DNA from: Brienomyrus brachyistius
Lineage: Eukaryota > Chordata > Actinopteri > Osteoglossiformes > Mormyridae
DNA length: 64,000 nucleotides
NCBI RefSeq assembly: GCF_023856365.1
Contig: NC_064538.1
Coordinates: 15,060,435-15,124,434 of the forward strand
Direction of reading: 5' to 3'
A program made the translations under genes and the position numbers. The notes beneath the pieces were generated by a model that searched no databases, was not told the origin of the DNA, and saw nothing but the letters and a program-made list of their open reading frames with translations. Of this stretch, positions 47,710-61,708 are shown piece by piece. The first letter of the stretch is position 1; each line of letters begins with the position of its first letter.

Positions 47710-48174
47710 TTAAAGCTTCTACCCCCACATATAAAAACTTATACTTACATGAAATACTAATTTCACCCCTGCCAGGTTAAATCTCTGTAGGCCGACCTGA
47801 AACACAGCTTTGACTGGTCCTCTGCTTTCAGATATCACTATGCTTAACTGTGGGAACGAAGACTAAATGATCTCTGATGTGTTATAGTGCTTCCTCTGGA
47901 CCAGAAGCTGACCAAAAAAAAAACAAACAAGCAAAAAATGGGCAGCTTTAAATATCCAAATGAGAATGCACTCGACAAGCAGAAAACAGGAAGGAGGAAA
48001 GAGGGGCCTTCAACCAGCGATGAGATAAGCAATGACCTCCTGCGAGTCCCAGACCTAGTGTTCCGACCCTGTTCTTGAACCGAATGACAGGCCATCCTCC
48101 AGCCCACTTAATACACCCCCGAAACAAAGGGGCTGAACCCTCAAGGGTTTGCCAGTTGTACCTTTCACTGTACA

Positions 48175-48336
48175 TAATTTTACCTTTTAAGGTACAGACT
48201 CCGAGGAATATTTCTGTACCATTGATGGTACATTAATGCTGTTTGTACCTTTGTAATGTTCCTCAGAGTCCATTTCTTTACCCTAGAAGGTACAATTACA
48301 AAGGTGCAAATTTTTACCTTTTTTTCTGAGAGTGTC
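48175..48336 (+). mobile_element. MITE copy with ctgagagtgt end
   Basis: Contains accttttaaggtacagactc, gtaccattgatggtacatta and a cctcagagtccatttcttta / agactccgaggaatatttct inverted pair, ending acctttttttctgagagtgt. Relative of the copy at 27090-27252, in the same orientation. The matching left terminus is not visible. Confidence 0.65.
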
Positions 48337-51300
48337 TGGTGGTTTTAACCGCATGTCACAGTCAGAATCGGGGTCCATGTGGGAGGTAGCCATGTTTACA
48401 GGGGGAAGTGGGGGGCCACTCTTAAACTCCTCACAGAGGCCTTGTAAAGTGTGCTGTCTGACCGCCAGGGATTCTGCGGAATCCCAGGTGCTCTGCTGGG
48501 GAGCATCTGGAGACAGAGCGGACGAAGCGTGCTGACGTTTGTGGCATGAGTGAGCATAGAACCCCACTCTGCGCTCACTGAATACTCTCCTCCTCTCTGC
48601 CCAAATTCAGCTTTCTAGTAGCAAGGACGACTCGGCGGGAAAACAATTTCTCAGCAGTATAGTGGTTCCTGGGCTCTCCATTTTGTCAAATTCATTCTTC
48701 ATCTGGCTTTCTGGCCACAGAGGAACGGGAGTCAGGTGGTCACTGGTGACATGTTCTGTCATAGCGATTCGGCCGGGGCCCGGCTGATTGGAGTTGGCGG
48801 TACGGATGCCTTAGCAGCCTGTCAGACTAATGGAACGCAGCAAACTTCAAAGGTACCCGTCTGATTTCAGTGGCGCCCTGCATGGTGGGACCGTGCCGAT
48901 TTTGATCTGGCGGTAGGCCTCTCCCAGGCTTGGATCTTGGCACTGGGGAAATTGCTAACCCAGGAACAAACCTCAACTCAGCCAATCATGGGGATTCAGG
49001 GATTGTCCTCCACTTGAGATGATGATGTAGCAGAGTTGTCTCTAGCACCAGTATCTCCATGCAGTATTCTTGCAAAATCTATGCAATTGGGATAATGGGA
49101 GAAGAACATTGTGACAGACACAGGAAAGTTAGAGACACCTGGTGAGAATCCCCCCCTGGCTGATTTTCTGATAAAATGTGGCAAAGCTCTGTCACATGGT
49201 TTCTATCTGCACGCATTGCTATTCCACTGGACTCCTCTTTTTTTGACACGTGTCATTTCAAGGGATCTGGCATCTCACTGCTATTTCTGTATCCATCGGG
49301 ATTGTCGTCAGTCACTCTTGGATCATAGAGTCTGGCCAGTGTGAGTGATGCGATGGTGCTGGGCAGCCGAGGATGTAACAGGGCGAGAACACTGGGCATA
49401 CTCACATTGGGCAGATAGGAGCCAGCAAATAGGGCAACAGCAAATACTTACAGTTAAAGGAGCTTATTAATTAAATGGGAATATGAATGTAAAGTAATGC
49501 ATTTGTCTTCAGCTCATGCAGTCATGGTAAATCTGTTCTATAAAATTTTGAGTAGAAGAGAGAGGGAGAGCAATAGGTGGAATACAGTGGATGGTGCGAT
49601 TGGCCACAACTGTTGGTCACGTGACCTCTCCCTCGCTTGGGTCCACATGTGCCACTGTGGGTTATCTCTCAGCCTGTTGCATCAAGGGCTACATTTTTGC
49701 TGTGGTAGTTTACACAGAGGTGGACAAACCTCAACAGGAAGGAGAAGAACAATGCTATATTGTGCTCTTTTCTGTCCTCTGTTTGCTGAATAGTATGTTT
49801 GTGTCCAATTAGGTTCTAGGCCCTCGGCAGTAAACAGTCTTTTACACATGTTTGACACATCTGGTAGCGGTCTATATTCCCAGCCATGGCAGTCTTTCTG
49901 ATTACCATGCTACCCCCCCGGCTCCTATTCTGACAATCGGAATGCTAATCCCCACTAGTCTACGGTTTTTGTCACTGAGAGAGACTCAGCTAACAGGGGA
50001 AGGGACTTTCTGTATTGTTGCTGAAAGGGTGGTTTAGTATTTGCTCCACAATTACTAGGAAAATCAGGACTGGTAATTTTCCTTGTGCCGAATGTCATTG
50101 CACAACTGATTGTCGGTCAAGGGAATTGGCATATTTAGGGATTTAGGGATGAAAAGTGAGTGATGCTGGACATACACAAGGGCAATATGACTCAGTGCAG
50201 TGATTGTCATGGGACTGATTATATCAAAGAGGCCCCTATTTGACCCGTTATCCGCTCACTCACACCCTTTTTTTTAGCCTGTCGTTTTGGGCTGGACAGG
50301 AAATTGGGTGTTAGTACTTGTTTACGAGGTGATACCTAACAAGTATTAAAAGATATTATAGGGCGACACATCCTGTCTGTCTGAAAATTATTCTGCCCTG
50401 ATAGTGAATGTCAGGAAAAAGCTCAGCAACATAAATGGCAGCAGCGAAAACGGCATCAAGGCTTAAATGCAAATTACTAATGTGGCACCAGGCCAGCGGG
50501 TTAAAGCCTTTTATCAAACTATTTGTCTGAACTTCTCCCGCTTCCCACAACCTGGTCTGCATGCCGCTGTGATCCCCTCACGGCTGCGTAAGCGGAAAGG
50601 TCCCTCTGTATGTGTGCGGCCATGAATGTAACCTAAATATGATGGATGAACATTCTTCAAAGTACCAGAAAGGGCACTTTCTCTCTCACACATCTTTCCA
50701 GTTCCTTTTAACCACGTGCAGACTACACTTCAGTGCGTGGTGAACATTTAGCACTTTTCAGGCGCTGCTTATAGGGACAAGTATTTATTTTATGACGTGA
50801 AAGGCTATACCTCTGTTTCATTCCTTGTATTTAAACAGAGGCATTTGTGTATTTACTGATGGCTGCCCTGGCTGCCCCATGGTTCTTCGCGGTTAGTATA
50901 ACATCTACAGCTCCAAGGAAAGCATGGGGCTGTGGCACCGACGCGATCCCATTCCTGAGCGGTGCTTGTAAATGGGAATCCCCGTGACTTGGTGCTGGTT
51001 GTACCGCTGTGATTTGAAATTGAATGTGATCAGGTCTGAAGTGGATGTTTATTTTTTAAGTAGATCTCCGAGGATCCATGTGGACAGCATGGGGGATTAG
51101 GGTTTTCTTGACGCACCCCATCCTGTACCGTGACATGTTGGGGGGCCATGTGTGTCGGTGTCCGTGCTAATGCATGTTTCCATTGCACTCTTATTGTTCT
51201 TTGTGTCGGTAGCTGTAATTGTCGGTAGGGAGCAGTGTGCCACTCTCTGGGAGGTTTGGCCATTTCTGAACGGCTTTTGCGTTAGCGAAGAGTGTAACCA

Positions 51301-54300
51301 GCTAGCAGCTGGGCGGAGCCACCTCAGGCTGTCTTTGTTTGCCGGCCGGGTGACAGACAGTGAGCACTCTCGAGAACAATCCCCACACCGAGTCGACCGG
51401 TCCAGCCCAGTAATCGATTTGTTCCAGCCGCAAGCTGCTGACAGTAAGAGCAGCACTGGTGCCCTTCGCTCCTGATGTATTAATTCAGCAGCTCGACCTT
51501 ACATCCACATTCACAACATTTGTCTTACACAAGCAGTCACACTGGTGGTGACCCCATACATCATCCGACACATACATTCGGTGTCTCTCTCTGACAAGCA
51601 CACACACTCTTGCTGTGGAGTGACATGTTCAGTATAGACGCAGGGTCGAGTGTGAGCTGTTAATGAGGGAGGTCCTTAAAAGCGGGGCGCTGCCGCTGAA
51701 CGGGAAAGGCAGCTGGAGCACATTTTAGGAATGATTTTTTAATTAAGGAGAGAGGGAGGGAGAGCGTCTTCCATCACACTGGACAGGGTTGAAGCACTCC
51801 AGCGGGGCCCTCACTGGGGTGGCTGGGCAGGGGGGTGGGGGCCCCAGGTGCTCTCCAGGGGCCCCGTTCACCAAGCTCTCATCACATCACCATTCGTTTC
51901 TTTTTCCATTCTCTCCCACTTTCATGTCTCACCTACTCACTTTAATCACTGTCTTCGTAAGTTTGTAAGATTAAGTGCACGTTATGTATATGTTGTGATG
52001 TGTGCATTTGAAGTATAGGTGTTGGTGGGGGTTAGCCAAAGTAAACGTTTAGCTCCCTTGAACTTAAACGTTAGATTTGGAAGCAATTTGGAAAGGTGTT
52101 ATGGAGTTCCGAAGTTACGCTTTTTAATCCTCCGTTCTCCAAGATGCAGCTTGTTTCAGATAAGATCCTCACAGCTGTGGTGTAGGGGAGCCAGGCTTAC
52201 AGTGAGCAGATCATTACTGACCTTGGCAGCAGAATTCCTGGCTCGTACCCGGGTAATTGGAACACGGCCAAACTGCATCCAAGTTCCCCCTCAGAGGCTT
52301 GAGAAGCCATCCAACCATTATAAAGCGTAGCACGTACAGCTGGTGGATCCTGTAGTGCAGTGGCCACTCTTTCTGAGATCTGTGGCATCATTTCCTGCAG
52401 CCACTGCCGTGGAAGGGATGACGGCACTTGGAATCAGGGCCAGGTTTTTAAAATAGAGCTGATTTGACGTCTGAGTGCTAATTAATGCTCACTGCAGGAT
52501 GTGGCAGCTCAGGGAAAAACGCCAGACATTGTCATTATGAGACAGACCCCCTTACCCCACCCACATATAATTGCTACAATGTAAAATTAGAACTATGAAA
52601 CAATAGCACAGATGTTATCTTCATGTAGGTAAAATGATTATTTACTCACAATATAAGCACCTGGATGAAAATAATATTGGGAAATGTGTATTCAAAAATT
52701 GAACCATATGATACAGAGGAAATACCTTTAGAATCAAATCCAGGAGACTTTTAAGGTAATGCAGTAAGGTCCAAGGATAAGGCTACAGATAGCAGTGGAC
52801 ACGTGCACTGGAAGCAGCAGGCCTTTCCGGCACCTTGACTATCTGCATCCAGATGGGAATGGACCAGCCAGCAGGCCCTCTGATGTCCTAGGGAGGTCCG
52901 GGGACCTGGTAGGTTTCAAATATTCATCAGGATTCCTGGCATTCCTGCCACCCTGGATTAGTACACGAGGTTCCATGACGGGTGAGATGGTCTTGGAAGT
53001 CTGAGCAGGACCACAAGCATGAGAGATGTGGAGGGACAGAGCAGAGCAGGCTTAGATGGGCAGTGCCATGTCCTGAGGTCTAATTTGGATCAGATGTGGC
53101 TAAGGTGACACAGCCGGTTCTAACCTTAGGGTTTAATTTGTACTGAGCCACAGATACGTATTTGACTCGCTCTGTCAGTCACTTGACAGTGAGAGGGGGG
53201 CTGAGCTTGCATGAAGTACGGAGCTACTTTGAACTTAATATGGCTGGGAACAGGATAACTGGGTAGTAGCTTAGCTTTTGAAAGTCAAATTCTATTACAA
53301 ATTCTTTTGCTAATGTAATGTATAATGAAATATTCTATAGGAATGTCATATTACTTGCTCAACATAGAGTTGAAACACATTTAAAACTTTGACCAGCTAA
53401 TTCATAAGATTTAAATAACAACACATGAATGGCACTAATAGTGGACATATGTGAAGCTGAGGGCAATCATACAACTGCAGAAGATGATGAGAGAGCAAGG
53501 GAGAGCTTCTGAACATCATAAAGTTTAATGAGTCTCGTTTGGTTCTCGTTAGAAAGCGCCTTGCTTAACCTTGACACGCGTATGTATATCCCACTATACC
53601 TGCAGTGCTCCGGGGTGTTAAGTGAAACCTCGTTTATATGGAAGTACTTACAGTTCATTAAGTACTTAGACCTGGTGCTGGAGCCTTCATACCATTGTGA
53701 GGCTATGGCATCAGACAACTTGCAGGATGTTTGGTATCATTGCCAGCGAGGTGTTGCCTGCTGCAGGTTCTGTTGGGCTGTGCATCTGAAGCTGGGGGCA
53801 TTTGTTCCAGCATTCAGGTTAGTTTGTACATTTAAGTGCATCAGTCTGTTGTTTTTGATGTCTGTGATTGCATGAGATTCTTGGGTGTTCATCAGTACTT
53901 TTGCAATACTTGAGTGTGTGGGGTACTTGGATCTTATAGTGTGTGGGGGGGGTGTTCATATCTGCTGATGGTGCCCTCACCGTTGAGCGTGTGTGGGGGG
54001 GGGTTGGCCACCCCATGGGTGGCTGATGTTCTCCTGCTGAGTCAATATTATCCATGCGCTCTGGTTTCAGAGCTGGGGAGGAGCTGGCATGAGCGAGTAC
54101 CATGGGGTGGTGTTGGAGCGGGGTGTAGGGGTGACAGGGTGCCACCACCACATGGGAGGAAGACACAGCGGCTAATGGAGGGGGCCCAGACAAGGTGTTT
54201 TTCCTTTTAATTAAGAGAACAAACACTCAGGCTGGGCTGGGCAGATTGGACACGGACCCAGGCGTGGTGAGACCAGGGCTCCCACTGCCTGCACTAGATG

Positions 54301-54394
54301 CGTCACCACAATAGTTAGGGGATCCTAGAGACAGACCCCACCTTCACTGGAGAGTCGGCGGCCTTTCGTTTTTACATGGCTTTTTTATATTTAG

Positions 54395-54682
54395 GTTAGC
54401 ATGGCGAGTAACACTGCTGTCTCACACCTCCAGGGTTGGGGGTTTGAAGGTGGGAACTACACACTAACTCCTTGTGTAAAACTTGCATGTACTCTCTGTT
54501 GCCAAGGTTTCCTCCTACAGTCCAATGGCAGGAGATTAGGTGAATTGGCGATGTGAGTGAATGGGCGCAGTCTAAGTTGGGTGTATCCCGTCCAGCGTCC
54601 TTCCCTGCCTCGCACCCTTTGCTTACTGGGAAAGGCTCCAGGCTCACCCCTCTGACCCTGTAGTGCATAAACAGAGTGGATT
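54395..54682 (+). mobile_element. diverged tRNA-derived SINE copy
   Basis: Retains gttagcatggcgagtaacac, tgtctcacacctccaggg, acttgcatgtactctc, gtttcctcctacagtccaat, gtgagtgaatggg and ccctgcctcgcacccttt in the order of the intact SINE at 14553. The 5' A box is eroded. Confidence 0.75.
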
Positions 54683-57181
54683 TTTCTGCAGTTTTTTCTT
54701 TCTAAATTCCAGTCTGTCGCAATAGTGAAGGAATGGGGACCACTGGACGTCATTGCTGACTTTTGGGCCGCTAAGGTTTTACTGGCTATCATTGAATCCT
54801 GCGTAAGAATATTGGGACATAGCCTTAGTCTCACTCATTTGAAATGGGTTGCATTCCCATTAGTAGACTGCTTATGGAGGTAGAGAGATTACTGGATGAC
54901 TACAACCAGCCGTGTGAGCTGCTGCAGCCTATAGAGTAACAATAATACTCTCAGCAAACAGCCTTGAAGTGAGCAAATGATGCAAAATATGACAATAAAT
55001 GTTTTCTTGCAAGTTGTCAGGCAGTAAGACGTTCCATATGAACATCCGGATGTATCAGTTTGATGTATCAGCATCTCAGTTTGGTTTGCTGTGGAAGAGG
55101 AGTTGATGCAGAATGATGCGATTTAAGATGGCAAATACTTTGACCAGAAGTAGGTGTGGTGTTTAATTTACCTCGGCTGTTTGCATCCCGAGGGGTGGAT
55201 TTGGCGCCTGTTAAAATGAGAAGAAAATTCTGAGGTGCCTGGTTGCTTGCCAAATGGTGCTCCTGGATTCTGCCAAAACCGTAAAGACAAAATAGGCTTT
55301 GAAGCCATATCAAATAGCCATTTTTATATGGCGCTATAGAAGTGAAGTTTTGGAAACCATGAAAGCAGATATTCAGATCCCCTTTTGGTGTTTTGGTTTA
55401 ACTCATACATACTCAACTTTTTCCCTCTTCATTACGGTTGCCTTTTATTTCCAGTCATCAAGAAAGTTTGGGAGGAACAGCATAAAGTGTTGGACTGTGG
55501 CGCACCGCTAACTCGGTTAGCAGTGCTTGGTAGGGGGGCAAAGCCCAAAACGTCTATCATCTCCCTTTCGCTAAACTTGCAGGGGCCCCTGAAAGACACA
55601 CAGCAGCAGTGCTGACTGATGGACGCTGTCAGTCGTCGCTCCTACAGGCATCACAGACAGACCTACAAGGCTTCCTCTGTATTCGGTGGCCTCTGTCTGT
55701 CTCCAGGCAACGAGGGACCCACACTACAAAACCTTAAATACACATGGAAACATTTGCCATCTTGTCGTATTTGTATTCGTAATTCATTTAGTCTGCTTTA
55801 GATTTGTAGTTCTACGTCTTTGACTATTCATTCATTTCATCAGACGGAGGCCAAAACTACTCAAAGACCAACAAAGAATAAGCAGTGATAAAGCCTTTTT
55901 TTGGGGAAGGGTGCATGTTATAATCTTGCTCTCTGATTAACCAAGATATTAAAGCAGCTAAAGACCATGAACTGCTGCTGCTTAGGATAAGGGATTAAAG
56001 GGTTGAACAGAGGACCTCTGTGTCCCAGCTCACCGTCTGTGTCCATCTTGGGGCATTGTCTCCAGGCACAGCAGAGAACCTCTTCACAATGTCGTCATCT
56101 GCCGTCACCCATGTTCTGGGAAGAGAAAGACCGTGTGCCCTGGCAGGACATCACACAGGCCAGAGGAACAGACACAGCTGGCCCACACAGACTGAAACTT
56201 AAGTACAGAGAGACAGTGCACGCACATGGACCGATACAGACTCACAGTTATATAAACCTCGTAGATTGTGTAGGCTTACATGCCTAAGTCTATTCACCAT
56301 AAAATGTAACATGCACGTACCATGCACATAAAAAATACCCGCACTGGGTCAGAGGGAAAGCGAGCGCATTTACTCGCCAGCAACTTTCACGAATACAATG
56401 CCGCAGAAGCCTGCGAAAAGAGTGTTTGATAAGTAACATCCTGAATTCCAGAGTAAGATCCTGTTTTCTAATTCCATTGTCTTTCTTTTTCTTTGTTACT
56501 ATCCCATCCTACCTTAACCTTTTTTGGTTCATTGACCTTTGAATTGTTAAAGAATTTTTTAAGCAGGAGTGGATGAAGATGTTGAACAGTGATCTGTCAC
56601 AGTACTTTTCACAACGATTATACTTTCTGGCCATATACTGCTCTGAGCACATTAAGCTGTGAGCAATATGGTAAAATGTAAAAATGTGATTCATTTCATC
56701 ATAGTAATACGACTGTTTGCTACCTGGCTGATGGGCCTTAAGAAAATAGAGCCGTTAGTAGAAAGTTAAATGTTCACACCTAATGTACTGGATCTTTGCC
56801 GATGCAGCTCAGTTATAGCTGGAGATATCCCTCGATTTTGAGTATGTGCTCTTGAGTTTACCTGTCGGTAATATAGGGGATTGAACACATGTAGGTCTTA
56901 ATGCTGACTATGTTTCACCGGACCGCATGCTTTTTGTCCTTTCCTTGTCCAGCCCCTTTTCTTAGGATTGGTCTTCTGTTCCTTTAGCTGCCTCAGATTC
57001 ACATGTCCACTGGAACACACAGCTACAACTGAAAAAAACAGATTGATCCAATATGCCAATGTTTAATGATTGAAAACACGCAAACGCTGAGTGAATTACA
57101 AAACCATTAACTGCAGACTGAAGCAGTCTTTGGTGATTGTTAGTTTGTACCGTAAAAGTTTTACCTATTATGTTCTCTTAA

Positions 57182-60491
<3,310 letters not shown>

Positions 60492-60554
60492 ATCGCCTGG
60501 CCTCCACTTCCTGGAACTGAAGAGGGCTGTGTGCTGAAAGGCAAAGACTCCCAA
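60492..60554 (+). CDS. sema3g: class-3 semaphorin (SEMA3G-like) exon 3
   Basis: A 63-bp exon (21 codons, phase 0 at both ends) between acceptor ccacacttcag and donor GTAAGT. Reads IAWPPLPGTEEGCVLKGKDS, matching the conserved W-P/A-x-P...ExCxxxGKD segment whose Cys forms a Sema-domain disulphide. The 63-bp size is the usual class-3 semaphorin exon 3. The three exons give 330 coding bases with intact frame. The next exon, which should open with a GECxNF-type motif, is not found up to 64000, so it lies beyond the satellite. Confidence 0.9.
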
Positions 60555-61708
60555 GTAAGTGACAAACCCTCAGGGATCTTTAGCATTTATTCTCTTTCTT
60601 GGACTTTCATTCGATACCTTTTTAACGGTGTTGTTCATATAGACCTCCTTAACTGAATCATTGTCATCCAGTGAACCCAGTAGGTAGAATAATTAATTGT
60701 AATAAATATCAAATAAACCATGGAGAAAAGAATCATACCATAGAAACATCTTGCTTCAGTGTTGATTTTGACAGTAGATTTGTAACTATGTTCTATGAAA
60801 TCTCAGTGGTCAGATGTTGATAGGGCTTACCTAATGTGTGCAGTAGTATAGCTCCACAACTCATATGGGCCAAAAATGCTGGTAGGTTCCCACTGAAATC
60901 CTCCTTTAACCTTTCAGTTAAAGTTAAGATACATCAAAGACGTCCGATTCATGGAAAGTAGGGCTCAGAAACTAGAGAAGCCTAATTATTCTAATTGAAA
61001 GCTTCAAAAAACTGGTGATGGGCTTTATGTTGCTGTAAAGTGGAAAGTATTTGGGATATATTTTAGCTTTTTTATCCTTGTGTTAACGACACAAAGTGAA
61101 AGTGCCTCACCATCTGCTATTGCTTATATTTCTCTTGCAATAAAAGAGAGTTCAAATGTGTTACTGCATGGGGAATGAGATTTAAAGTGCCCCCAGTGGA
61201 GCCCATTGTGGGCTGTAGGTAATTAGTGTGTTTGAGGTGCCAGGTGAGGCAGCTTTTAATATCAGGAGTTATAGCACATTTCCCGTCCTGTCACCATTAA
61301 AAGTATCATGAATAGATACAGGTATAAAAGGCGCTATTCCATGGGGAGTGTATAGATCATTAGCGGCTATGATACAGACCTTAAGGTCTATGCGTTGTAA
61401 CTCGATCTCACCTGTTTAGGCCAGTCTTGCTCCTTAGCCTTAGTGTTGCCTCTTCTGGGCAGGGAATGGTCCTGTTAGCGTGCCCATCTCGCCATATTTC
61501 TCCTGACAGCTGAAAATACATGCAAATGTATGTTGAGAAACTTAGCCGCTAGCTTTATAAAAGCAGTAGAGAAATGTTAAAGAACCCAGATAATAAATAT
61601 CAGAAACGGGATAAATGCGTCCCATTGACCTGTGGAGCAGTATGTCAGGTGCAGACGAGTGCATCTTCTTTCAGCTCGTTGTCAGTGGCTTGAGCAGCCT
61701 GAGGCCCT
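60555..61708 (+). other. sema3g: semaphorin intron 3, unique part
   Basis: About 1.15 kb following exon 3 without coding sequence or recognised repeats, leading into the satellite array. Confidence 0.6.
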
